Of a DNA stretch of 64,000 nt, positions 1 through 10,400 are shown piece by piece. The translations under genes were made by a program, and so were the position numbers. Source of the stretch: Ciona savignyi (taxonomy: Eukaryota; Chordata; Ascidiacea; Phlebobranchia; Cionidae); assembly GCA_000149265.1 (NCBI GenBank), contig CH003403.1, forward strand, positions 901,146 through 965,145. Reading direction: 5' to 3'. Numbering within the stretch: the stretch's first letter is position 1; the number at the start of each line of letters is the position of its first letter. The notes below the pieces were generated by a model. That model worked only from the letters and a program-made list of their open reading frames with translations. It was not told the origin of the DNA and did not search any database.

Positions 1-446
1 AACAATCAACTAAATCTATTCATCAATTAACAATCAACTAAATATATTCACCAAATCAACAATCAACTAAATATATTCATCAAATCAACAATCAACTAAA
101 TCTATTCATCAATTCAACAATCAACTAAATATATTCATCAAATCAACAATCAACTAAATCTATTCATCAATTCAACAATCAACTAAATATATTCATCAAT
201 TCAACAATCAACTAAATATATTCATCAATTCAACAATCAACTAAATCTATTCATCAATTCAACAATCAACTAAATATATTCATCAATTCAACAATCAACT
301 AAATCTATTCATCAATTCAACAATCAACTAAATATATTCATCAATTCAACAATCAACTAAATATATTCATCAATTCAACAATCAACTAAATATATTCATC
401 AATTCAACAATCAACTAAATATATTCATCAATTCAACAATCAACAG
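1..446. repeat. 29-bp minisatellite in the last intron of the PRPF6 homologue
   Basis: About fifteen head-to-tail copies of a 29-bp unit (one 28-bp variant near the start) of the form CAATCAACTAAAT, then A or C at a variable site, then ATTCATCAATTCAA. The array begins before the window and ends in CAATCAACAG at 437-446, which supplies the 3' splice site of the exon at 447. No ordinary polypyrimidine tract lies between array and exon. Confidence 0.95.
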
Positions 447-599
447 GACAAACAACAAGAAGTGTTGAAACGTTGCATCAACGCGGAGCCAAGACACGGA
501 CAACTATGGCAGACGGTATCGAAAGACATCAAAAACTGGAAGCTTAAAACGAAGGAGCTACTTCCAATAGTCAGTTCGAAAGTTCCAGTCGCTTTCTGA
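447..599 (+). CDS. PRPF6: PRPF6 (pre-mRNA-processing factor 6) homologue, last coding exon
   Basis: The frame opens right after an AG at 445-446 and gives 50 codons and TGA. The peptide starts DKQQEVLKRC, contains the block AEPRHGQLWQTVSKDI followed by NWK, and ends PVAF. This matches my knowledge of the C-terminus of PRPF6/Prp6, the TPR-repeat scaffold of the U5 snRNP that bridges U5 and U4/U6 in the tri-snRNP (nucleus). Only the terminal exon is in the window; upstream exons lie to the left. The exon starts in phase 0 directly after a minisatellite, so the acceptor is non-canonical in context. Other TPR splicing factors are unlikely given the AEPRHG-LW-VSKDI block. Confidence 0.88.
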   Translation, partial: DKQQEVLKRCINAEPRHGQLWQTVSKDIKNWKLKTKELLPIVSSKVPVAF

Positions 600-1890
600 T
601 TCGTTTTTCAACGATTTTTAAATTTGACAAGGAATTTTTGTGATCGTAACCGCTTGTTGCTGACGTCGCAAATGTGATGATTCACGCGATATGATTTGCA
701 ATGTGGTCAAAGCGACAAAATTCTTTTATTGTTGTGCATTTCGTGAAAACATTTTAAAATCATCAATTGAATGTGCGAGATACTGTTTGAGGTTGGCACA
801 GAAGAAAACCGACAACCGATACTTTTTGTCGATTAAAAAATTATGACCTAAAATCGTAAAAAGTCGAAATCTTTTCAATTAAACAATACTTATGTCTGTA
901 TGATAGAGTTAGATAGTCTGTGTATTTCCAATTCAGTCCACCATTAGCACCTCCATATATGGTATGAATTGCTGAAATGCAACTTTCAATACACGCAAGT
1001 TAGATCTTGTCGGTTCGGATATTATTTCATATTGTGGAGTTAAGTTGGTACTAGGATCAGGATTTGCAGAAAATCTACACAGAAAGGGATGTAGTTTGGT
1101 ATATCTGGTCGGCTGGTAAGTTTAATGAAAGCATTTTAATGGTGTGATGATGGAAGTGTACTACCACTGGTGGAATTCGATCCCACGACCTGGGGATATA
1201 CACACAACACACCAATTCAAAGTTCGTTGAATGCAATCCATTCATGAAAGGTCACTGTGTAAATTTATAGCAGAACCGGTAATTTCTTACTGGTTAGGTA
1301 GAAAAGGATATTTATGTTTATCCCCGTGAATGGGAAAACCAAGTGGGTTAACACACAGGAAATCGTTATAATGCACAAATGATATGGATTATTTTATCAC
1401 TGTTCTTGAAGTGGTCTACATGGCTTTCAATAAAAGCAGACCTTATATTACCCAGGACTCTTATGATCTGCTGCTTAATATACATTCCCAACTCATTGGT
1501 CCAGGATGCCAAGACTACTATTGTACGACAGATTTAGTCTGGTGGGTTGATGCGTCACCTTTTAGCCGAAGGGTTTATCGGAATATAAGCTTCAGTCTAC
1601 TATGTCCAGTGACCAGTAAGAACGAATGCTTAGCCAAGGGGTAACTTTAACACTATAGCACCCCTGCTTTTTCTTATGCTGCTTGATCGCAATTTACTGT
1701 GGAGGCAGGATCGTAAACTACGATGCAAATAGTTTTCCAGTAATTAACACGTTAACATAGTAAACAAGCAAAAATTGTGTAAAAACGAATAATGTTCACA
1801 AATCAAACCAGCGATTCACCACAACACTTTTCCCGTTTTTGTTAAAATCTTATAGCTTCCGTCTTAAAGCTGTGTGATCCAAACAACTGG
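600..1890. other. Intergenic: PRPF6 3' flank and degenerate repeats
   Basis: No convincing coding sequence. The first 300 bases are probably PRPF6 3' UTR. From about 1300 to 1660 there are decayed pieces of SINE family A (tail text such as TTTATCCCCGTGAATGGG and a head-like piece near 1545). The 86-codon ORF at 1384-1644 spans these fragments and shows no recognisable domain. Confidence 0.5.
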
Positions 1891-2145
1891 TTAGCCGAGC
1901 ATGTCGTCTAGCGGTTAAGTGCGTCGCCTTTTAATCAAAAGGTTGCAGATGCGAAACTGGTTGCTAGCTAGTCGTTTGCGGATTAATGGGTTCTACCAAA
2001 TTGAAGGAATGTGTCTCTCATATACAACACACTGCAATAGCTCCGGTAACCCGACGATGGGCGCGAGGTGATCTGACGAATGCCCGTGTGTTAACCACCT
2101 TGGTTTTCCCATTTACGGGGATAAACATGAATATCATATCCTATG
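1891..2145 (+). repeat. SINE family A, nearly complete copy
   Basis: The tRNA-like head (GTCTAGCGGTTAAGTGCG, then a box-B-like GCGAAACTGG) is followed by the body (GGGTTCTACCAAATTGAAGG, CAACACACTGCAATAGCTCC) and the tail ATAAACATGAATATC. Part of the body downstream of the head is deleted compared with full copies such as 62113-62405. Confidence 0.85.
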
Positions 2146-2209
2146 TTAATCCACCGTGTAATCTGATTACATCCTTCGCATTTTCCCAACCACGTGAATC
2201 AAACGTGCT

Positions 2210-2441
2210 ATCTTCGAGCGAGGATTTGAATATCGGTTTGCACTGATTGTGACTTCTGTTCCAACGATATCAGGTTGCTTTGTGATTGACGATCAGCCCT
2301 GCTATTCGCCAACCCATGCCTGGTCTTGCGCGGGACCATCAGGTAATCGGAATCAACTTGCGATGTAAAGTCCAGGAAGTGAGAATAGTCGTTTTCGATG
2401 TCAACGAAGTCACGCTGAGGGAGATCTTTCTTCGTCTGCAT
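2210..2441 (-). CDS. Probable terminal exon of the coiled-coil protein gene at 3503-6044
   Basis: A 77-codon minus-strand frame ends in a stop at the low-coordinate end. It is hydrophilic and rich in S, Q, R and D (for example DFVDIENDYSHFLDF and QSQSNLISLEQKSQSVQTD), unlike SINE-derived ORFs nearby. In-frame codons continue upstream as KKQEK to about 2453, where AG dinucleotides could act as acceptor. I could not match its phase to the exon ending at 3503, so either a small exon is missing between 2640 and 3500 or the acceptor differs. No domain is recognised. Assignment to the upstream gene rests on strand, order and composition. Confidence 0.4.
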
Positions 2442-2523
2442 TTTTCTTGCTTCTTGGGTTAAAACTGCAATTCTGGATGGAATTTCGGGTTTTATTACTA
2501 TGGAGAGGAAAATACAAGGAGCG

Positions 2524-2680
2524 ATATAGGATATTCATGTTTAAGGGAAAAACCAAGGGGGTTAACACACGGGCAATCGTCAGATCACCTTGCACACTTT
2601 GTCTGGTTACTGGAGCTATTTCAGTGTGTTGTGTCTAGTTTCGCACCTGCAACCTTTGATGAAAAGGCGAAGGCTTTTAC
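2524..2680 (-). repeat. SINE family A, internally deleted copy
   Basis: Reverse-orientation tail (GGATATTCATGTTTAAGGG, GGGGGTTAACACACGGGC) joins directly to the head region (CACCTGCAACCTTTGATG). The middle of the element is missing. Confidence 0.8.
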
Positions 2681-2894
2681 CGCCCCCGGGGCAGTTTTCC
2701 TTGGACTTACCAGATGGACTTTTCCTATACTGAAGCTATCGCAATATACTTGATATGATCGTTGATTGAGACCTATCTTCAGTTTTAGCAAAACTAATTA
2801 ATCCACTGGGTTTATAATATGCTTGCTAACTGCCTTCCGTAAAGACAAAACTGACTAGCTAGCTGGTGGAAAACCTCCCCAATACTTACAATTA

Positions 2895-3480
2895 AACCCA
2901 GAGGTGAGGAGTGGGCAATTTCTCTAGTAATCTGGCCAGATTTGGGAAAATTAATTCCTTGATTGGCGAGATTATTACATAATTAGTATTCAATATCTTA
3001 ATTGCATATTTTTTCACTGAAAATAAAAAAATGTTGCTCATCTAGCCGAAACCATTTCAACCAAGTTAAAGAGCTATGTCTGATAGTCTGAACACAAAAA
3101 ATAATCCCAGCACAATAACTTATATCCTAATGGAAGAAACAATTCAGAAACTGCATGTTTCATTTTTCATTTTTTTCTTAAAACTGATTAAAAATGGAAG
3201 AAGGTCTTTCCGAATTTTTCTTTCATCAGATGAAAAATTATTACTTCGGCTTAAAGCATTGATTATGTCCAACCTGCGGCTCGAGATTTTTGTGCGGCCC
3301 GCTAGTTATTTTCACTCCAAGTAGTATTTTGAACTTTGAATAGCCTATTTAAAATGTATCAGTCAGCTTTTAGGGGCGCGGTAATAGAAGGCTATAGTAT
3401 AGAAGCAACAGGAATACAGGATTATATATAACTAAAAGACTCTGCGGCCCACTACAATAAAAGGTTGGACATCCCTGGCA
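2895..3480. mobile_element. hAT-like non-autonomous element, decayed
   Basis: The left part carries GAGGAGTGGGCAATTT and CTGGCCAGATTTGGGAAAA; the right part carries GCGGCCCACTACAATAAAAG and GGTTGGACATCCCTGG. The paired GTGGGCAA and TTGGACATCCCTGG ends are typical of Charlie-like hAT relics. The segment near 2960-3010 (TATTCAATATCTTAATT) recurs at 12320, inside another such element. No transposase ORF is visible. Confidence 0.5.
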
Positions 3481-3502
3481 TAAAACATTGAGTAATTCCC
3501 AC

Positions 3503-6044
3503 CTTTCGTTCAATCTTTCGATTTCCTTCCCATGGATGATCTTCTGATGTTGGGATCGGATCTCGTGCTCCTCCCAACATCTCCTCCTCTCCTCCTCCAC
3601 TTGCTCCTCTGCTCTTGCTCCGAACTTCCTCCGAGCCACCACGAGCGCTCGAGCGATGGAGGTTTCACGCTCGATTGCAGCTTCCGACCTCAGTTGGCGA
3701 TGTTGGACGACCAACGCTGCTTCTACTGCTTCGCTCTTCAACCTAGGGGGGGGGGTAGGATATTCATGTTTTTCGCCGTGATTGGGAAAACCAAGTGGGT
3801 TAACACACGGGCAATCGTCAGATCACCTCGCGCCCACTGTCGGGTTACCGGAGCTATTGCAGTGTGTTGTGTATGATAGACATGTTCCTTTAATTTGGTA
3901 GAACCCATTAATCCACTGGGTTCAGGCAATGTTCGTAAAGTGCCTTGCCCAAGGACACAACCGACTAGCTAGTGACCAGTTTTGCACCTGCAACCTTTCG
4001 ATTGAAAGGAAACACACTTAACCACCAGACTAACCAGCCGGTTCGGGTTAGTGCGGTAACTTTTAACTGAATGGTTGTCGGTTCGAAACCAGTTGCTGGA
4101 TGTTTAGAAGTATCTATGGGCAAGGCACACTTACACCATCTGAATGCAGTAGTTTAATGGGTACTTACAAAACTCAAATACTGTGTGAATCACACACAAC
4201 ACACTACAACAGCTCCGGTAACCAGATGGTGGGCTGAAGGTAAACATATTACCTGTGTACAAAAAAACGCTCTTTTACATAATCAAGGTAATCTGACATA
4301 TACCCTTGTGATATCGCTCCTTGCATTTGCCAATCACTGAGATAAACATGAATATTCCATCTCAATATTGAACAACACAACATACAGCAATGCATATCTC
4401 CATAGGAAATATTTCACCAACTTTTCAGCTTTTTCCCATTGTTCTTCCAATGCAGCCTCCTTTTCCTTTGTCATCTTAGTTTGGAGTTGAAACATTCTTT
4501 CTTTCTCTATATTGTCCCGTCCGACTTCAATTTGCTTCATCAAAGCAACATAATATCTTTTCTGCTTATCTATGGCTGCCTGCTTTTCGATTCTTGCTTT
4601 GTCCAGTGCTTTGGCTAAAACCTGAGGGTAGGATAGATATTTATGTTTATCCCCGTGAATAGGAAACCCAAGGGGGTTAACACACGGGCAATCGTCAGAT
4701 CACCTCATGCCCACCGTCAGGGTTACCGGAGCTATTGCACCTGCAACCTTTCGATTGAAAGGCAACACACTTAACCGCTAGACCAACCGGCCAGGGTACA
4801 AATGTTAGTGTACCAATAGTACCATAGTCAAGAACTAAGACAAAGTGACCACATGTAGTAGGAAAGTGGTTGTGTGATTGTATTAATATGTTGAAGTGAT
4901 TACCCTGCTTTTAACAATGTAGTAGTCGAATACACCAGCATAAAATAACATTACATTTTATAATTATATAAAACAAAGAGGATGTTTTATCCCCATGGAT
5001 AGTAAAACGCAAGGGGCGTTAGGACATACACAATCAGATTATCTTGGGTTACCAGAGCTAGTGCAGTGTGTTGTGCATGATATTTCCTTTAATTTAGTAT
5101 TTAACCCATTATTCCACTGGGTTCAGGCAAGGTATGTTAAGTGTATTGCCCAAGCACATAACCAAACTGCCAATATTAGAGACTGATTCAATCAAACAAA
5201 CTAAAACCATGAATCCACTTTGTCAGCTTCTTGCTGAGTTTTAGTTTTGGTCTCCAAAACAGCATTCGCAACGGCATCTGCTTTCTCTTGTTGGAACTTC
5301 AAGACTTTCGCTTCATATATTTGGTGGCCCACACCTGAATATCATGGAATATATTAACATCTGGAAGGGTGTTGTTTGGGATTCACAGACCATTTTAAAG
5401 GAGTTTTTCAAGGTTATTAATGGGGATAAAACACCCAGATGTTATAATATGGCAATGTTTACTCATGTCCACAGTTGGCCTACAGGATCTACTGTTATGT
5501 GTGATTGAGACATTCCTACGGTTTGAGTAGAACCCATTAATCCGCTGGGTTCGGGCTATGTTTGTTAAGTGCCCTGCATAAGGACACAATTGATGAGCTA
5601 GGGACCAGTTTTGAACAATGGAAAGTCGCTAAAAACTAAAAAGGTGGAAAGCGAGAAGGAGGTAAACTGTACTCTAAAATGAATATTAAGGCAATTGGGT
5701 TAGTTTTAAACACCGGGTTAGAGTTAGGGTTAGTTCTGGGGTAGAGATCAGTGTTTAGGGCAGGGTTAAAATTAATTTTCATAGTTTTGGTAAGCAGTTT
5801 CCCTCCTTCCCGTTTTCCCTCCTTTTAGTATTGCCCAGAGTTTCTTACTCTCAATATTTGCATGCGTGGCTTTCTGGGTTGTGAGCGATGTCTTTGCCAA
5901 GATATGGTCGAGGTAAGATACTGCTGCAGTCCGCGGTCTTTCGATGTATCTATACTTTGTAAACAGGTCGGTTTTATTGGTTGGAACCGGGTAAACATAA
6001 ACTTGTGCATCATCTCGGTCATGTTTTATTCTTCTCTGTGACAT
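3503..6044 (-). CDS. Coiled-coil protein, four exons (3' end not fully resolved)
   Basis: Minus-strand exons: 5849-6044 (start ATG, MSQRRIKHDRD, donor GTAAGA, phase 1), 5219-5334, 4418-4621 and 3503-3735. Phases agree through the third exon. The fourth may begin at 3735, or at 3741 if the third exon ends a few bases earlier. The first exon is non-helical (VYVYPVPTNKTDLF, YIERPRTAAVSYLD). The rest, about 180 residues, is strongly charged coiled coil rich in E, K, Q, R and A (for example EKERMFQLQTKMTKEKEAAL and QVEEERRRCWEEHEIRS). There is no transmembrane segment or signal peptide. Its layout is reminiscent of the poorly studied vertebrate coiled-coil protein C6orf163, but I rate that as weak. 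Introns hold several SINE and MITE insertions, some touching exon borders. The terminal exon is probably 2210-2441. Confidence 0.65.
3757..4044 (-). repeat. SINE family A, full-length copy
   Basis: Reverse orientation from TAGGATATTCATGTTT through CCCATTAATCCACTGGGTTC to the tRNA-like head CTAACCAGCCGG. It starts a few bases upstream of the splice acceptor of the exon at 3503-3735 and is followed by an oppositely oriented copy. Confidence 0.93.
4041..4355 (+). repeat. SINE family A, diverged copy in inverted pair
   Basis: The forward copy has a head with GGTTGTCGGTTCGAAACCAG and a body with CACACAACACACTACAACAG. It abuts the reverse copy at 3757-4044 head to head, making an inverted SINE pair that could fold in RNA. 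Confidence 0.75.
4628..4792 (-). repeat. SINE family A, internally deleted copy
   Basis: GGATAGATATTTATGTTTATC through GGAGCTATTG joins directly to CACCTGCAACCTTTCGATTG and the head GACCAACCGGCC. It lies six bases from the acceptor of the exon at 4418-4621. Confidence 0.88.
4975..5165 (-). repeat. SINE family A, old fragment
   Basis: Diverged text is still readable (TTTATCCCCATGGATAG, GCAGTGTGTTGTGCATGATA, CCACTGGGTTCAGGCAA). It lies in an intron of the coiled-coil gene. Confidence 0.65.
5400..5610 (-). repeat. SINE family A, old fragment
   Basis: TGTGATTGAGACATTCC, AGAACCCATTAATCCGCTGG and GCATAAGGACACAATTGATG mark a diverged reverse copy in an intron. Confidence 0.65.
5630..5837. mobile_element. 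MITE family D with long terminal inverted repeats
   Basis: The left end reads GGAAAGCGAGAAGGAGGTAA and the right end CCTCCTTCCCGTTTTCCC, forming an inverted repeat of roughly 35 bp. The centre has a TAGGGTTAG-rich core (GGGTTAGAGTTAGGG). It ends next to the donor of the first exon of the coiled-coil gene. Sister copies are at 9150-9355, 20213-20400, 20533-20695 and 51684-51893. Confidence 0.85.
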
Positions 6045-6325
6045 TTTTAAGTCACACTGTCTTAGAAACAATGATATTTATTTTGCTTTGAACATAGAAA
6101 TACTGCAAAGTTGCATTTAATACAAAAGACAGCACGTTAGTTGTAAAAAACTTGAAAACTCGCTATTTGTTGACATGGTCTCTGCTAGCAACTTAAAATA
6201 TTTAATGTTATCAGGTGTTTTCTAAATGAGAGAATTATTTGAGAGATTGAATATAAATTTAAAACGTGATTTTCATTTTTTAATTGAATTGTTGAAATTA
6301 CAGTATTAATGTAAAGGCAACATAG

Positions 6326-6675
6326 GACAGGATATTCATGTTTATCTCCGTGAATAAGAAAACCAAGGGGTTAACACACGGGCAATCGTCAGATCACCTC
6401 GCGCCCACCGTCGGGTTACCGGAGATATTGAGGTGTGTTGCGTATGATTGAGACATTCCTTTACTTTAGTAGAACCTATTAAACCGCTGGGCTCAACTAG
6501 TGTCCCTTAATAGAACATTAATCTTTATTAAGGGACACTTGGCTCAGCCGTTATATTCGCTTGCCTTTTTTAAATACTAGGGCAAAAAATGAATAAACTA
6601 AACTAAACTAAGGGAATTGTCCAAGGACACGTCTAGCTGGCCACCAGTTTCGGACCTGAAACCCTGCTGACTTTT
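6326..6675 (-). repeat. SINE family A copy split by a family B insertion
   Basis: Reverse SINE text runs from GGATATTCATGTTTATC (6332) to AAACCGCTGGGCTC. It resumes at about 6613 with GGGAATTGTCCAAGGACAC and CCACCAGTTTCGGACCTG. The intervening 6496-6612 is a family B repeat, so the family B copy is younger than this SINE. Confidence 0.75.
6496..6612 (-). repeat. Family B repeat, inserted in a SINE
   Basis: It ends with the diagnostic AGGGCAAAAAATGAATAAAC followed by TAAACTAAACTA, the reverse complement of the family B leading end seen at 14937, 41963 and 52106. Confidence 0.75.
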
Positions 6676-7074
6676 CTTAAAAATCATCCCGCGTTCACCT
6701 ACCCACAAATAAATATAAAATATTTTATAACTTTTGAATTTTTCTCATTATTGGGATAAAACATGGATATCATATTCTATTTTTTACAATCCTATTTCAT
6801 CTTATATACCTTCTCCAGTAAACTTTGGATAATTGCGTTTAAGCAAACAAACATTTCTCCTGTAACAGGAAATCCCCATTAGTGGAAAGGAAATTTTCAT
6901 AAAAGAAATCGCAACTGAAGAACGAAACTTAAATCGCTGTAGTTCGAATTTCAGTTAACAAATGGACTTTACCTCGAAAACAGATTTGTTAGTACGATTG
7001 TGGTGTATGTGAATATGTGATTGACAGTTTAATAACCTAAAAATTATTATAAGAGAGGTAAACCCTTTAGAATT

Positions 7075-7200
7075 GGATATTCATGTTTATCCACGTGAAA
7101 GGAAAAACCAAAGTGGTAACACACTGGCAATCAGATCACCTCTCGCCCACCGTCAGGTTACCAGAGCTATTGATGTGTGTTGTGTATGATTTAGACAGTT
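7075..7200 (-). repeat. SINE family A, tail fragment
   Basis: GGATATTCATGTTTATCC, AACACACTGGCAATCAGATC and GATGTGTGTTGTGTATG mark a reverse partial copy upstream of the NEMO-like gene. Confidence 0.8.
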
Positions 7201-7400
7201 TTGGTGTAATCTACTGGTACTAACTAGGTATGGACTGGTTTCGATCCCAAAATTGTTCGTTTGAACAGCCATGCACTAACTGACCAAGCTATTTCACTCA
7301 GAGAAATATATTTGACTCTACCTTAACGCCTGGCCTAAACATGTCAATTTATTCTTCTGTAGATTTTATAGATATTTGAACACATTAAACCAAATGTTCC

Positions 7401-10400
7401 ATGGAGAGTTGTCGGCAATCCACCATGTCCAGTGAACAGTATGAACAGACGATGAGCCAAGAGGTATGTTTAATACGTTTAATCAAGAGTTTTGTTTTGC
7501 TTCTTGTAAGGTTTATCTGCCACGTCACTTTTTTCTTGGTATATTATCTCTATTCATTGATGTGTTTAACTTGCGTAGTTTTGCGGTTTTATCCTACAAA
7601 TTTTACTGTAATCTAGGAGCAAAATCTAAACCAGGTGTACCTTATTACTTTTTTGTTTTTGTTTAAATTTTTGCAATATTGTAGAAGTTTGATAGAAATA
7701 CCAATGTATCTGGGTTAGTAAGAGCTTTGGTCTAAGTTGTTTAATCCAAACCAGCATTCTAATTAGTTGTGTCCTTGCATGTCACTTTCCAAAGTATACA
7801 ACCCTTCAGTGGAAATCATGTGATTTAACCCGACCATGGGAAATCATGTGATTTAATATAGTATTTTTGTCCCCTTTTTGTTTATACTGTTCTTAATATT
7901 GTACCAGTATTAAATGTATACTCTTATCAAATGTATAAATGAATCTTTAAAAAATCCCTAGCCGGCACCAATCAAGTGTATTTTTGGGTTAACTAAAACT
8001 AACACAACATAATAGACAACACACTACAATAGCTCCGGTAACCCGACAGTAGGCGCGAGGTGATTTGTCCGGCCGGTTAGTCTGGCAGTAAAGTGCGTGG
8101 CCATTCAATGGTACGGTTGCAGGTGCAAAACTGGTCGCTAAGCAGTCAGTGGTGTCCTTAGACAAGGCACTAAACGGATATTGCTTGAACCCAGCGGATT
8201 ATTGGGTTCTACTAAATTGAATAAACCTGTATATCATATACAACACACTGCAATAGCTCCGGTAACCCGACGATGGGTGTCAGGTGATGTGACGATTGCC
8301 TGTGCCGTGTGTTAACCCCCTTGATTTTCCCATTCACGGGGATAAACATGATTATCCTATCCCAGCGGTTCCCAAACTTTTTTTGTTGGCGGCGCCTTTT
8401 GTAAACTTATTAAACCTTGCGGCTCCCTCGTAATGGCAAAATTTTCAAACTGCATGTATTGTATATTCAGACTATAGCATGTATTTGGTTAACCATTCAA
8501 ACTCTTTAAAACTATTCACTAAACTACTAACGTGACGAACAGTCAATTAATGCAAAGCAGTTATTTGACAAACCATTATTCGAAAACAATGCCATGTTAG
8601 TGAGCAAATAGTGGCAGATAACACCGAACAATGGATTTTACAAGTAAAACGAATGCTGTATGCCAGTGTATGGGGTTGTACACCAGGCTCAAACATCTCC
8701 AATTAACGTTTACTGGTGTAACACACATGTACTGTTTTTTTTGTGAAAAAAAAACACAATAAATGCAGCAACTTCCGCATGCTTTCGCGGCGCCCCTGGA
8801 AAAGTCTCGCGGCTCCCCAGGGCGCCGCGGCGCCCAGTTTGGGAACCGCTGTCCTATCCTATTCAATATCTGACTATTGCCAGTGTGTTAACCCCCTTGT
8901 ATTTCCTACTCACTGTGATAAACATGAATATCCCCTAATCTGATGCTATTTGATAACAAAGGTTGTATTTCATTCCCAGCCATCCATGGTGGATGGCTTC
9001 CCAGGGGGAACCCCCACCTCCACCCTCCTTCACACCATGCTCAACCAGTTGCTGAGCAAACTCATCACCGGGAACAACGACTTGAAACAAACAATCAGGT
9101 TCGAGTGTTCAACTTTATTTTAATCGTTCAGATTTATTTTTGTGGAATTCTGGGGGAAAACTAAAGGGAGGGAAAGTGGGAAGGAGGAAAACTGCACACT
9201 AAAGTGAAGATTATGACATTAGAGTCAGTTTTAAACATGGGATGGGAGTTAGGGTTAGTTTTGGTGCGCGCCTCAGTGTTTAGGGCAGGGTTTAAATTAG
9301 TTTTCGTAATTATAGTGTGCAGTTTCCCTCCTCCCCGCTTTCCCTTCTTTAATTGTCTTATTGTAATATTTTAATATGGTTTTGATTCTCATTTTTCGAT
9401 AATCTCTTTTATTCTGTGATTGTAAGAACAATAAAAACTAAGAATATCCTTACCAAATCAACTTGGTTTTTAAAATCATTTTAGAATCAGTAATATTAAA
9501 CCACCATAAAAATAGACTTGAAAAACAAGCAAAAAATTGTTTCGAAATATATATGAAAAATTGTATAAATATTTGATGCAATACTTTCATCAATACCACC
9601 AGTGTTAATTGAAAAAAAAGCAATTTTTAACATTTAAAAAAAATTTGAATTAAAATTATATTAATAAAATTCATTTAGTTTCACATTGAACACTTAATTT
9701 CGAATTTTCGGAATCCAAAAATTTGTGGACATTCCTACCTCATGCCCATTAATTCTAACCTGTCCCAAACACTAATCTCAACCCCAGAACTAACTTTAAC
9801 CCCAACCCTAACATTAATATCATGAATTTTGTAATTACGAAGTATAGTAAGCGATCCAAGCGATTCAAGCGATCCTGTAGTATTTAGAGGTATCAGTTTA
9901 ACACTGAACCAAATATTTCCATGTTTCTTCCCTCAGAGTAAATAATCAGCAACTGCACGACAAATGCAACGCGTTGGTCCAATGGAAAGCCAACGTCGAT
10001 AGGAGCGTTGTGCAACTGACACAGAATTGTCACGTAAGTTCCCTTAATTTGCACAACTGTGCTTAAAGTGCTTTATAACAACATTGGTTCAGTAAATTTG
10101 GTAAAAAGTATTGTTGTGTGTTTTTTCATCCGAATACTGAATTGCACTTTTAAATTACTCTTGTGGATAAGGATAAGGATAGGATATTCATGTTTATCCC
10201 CAAGAATTGAAAAACTAATGGGGTTAACACACGGACAATCGTCAGATCACCTCGCGCCCACCGTCGGGTTACCGGAGCTTTTGCACTGTGTTGTTAATGA
10301 TAGAAACGTTCCTTTAATTTGGTGAAACCAATTAATCTGCTTGTTTTAGGCAATGTCCATTAAATGCCTTGCCTAAGGACAGAACCGACTAGCTAGCGAC

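Noticed and set aside
1..446. CRISPR-like array of 29-bp repeats
   Set aside because: Units are directly contiguous with no spacers, in a eukaryotic intron; it is a minisatellite.
1986..2246. 86-codon plus-strand ORF
   Set aside because: Lies almost wholly within a SINE; similar peptides recur in other SINE copies (for example 3738-3929 and 54579-54899).
3532..3876. 114-codon plus-strand ORF
   Set aside because: Antisense shadow of the coiled-coil exon 3503-3735 running into SINE sequence.
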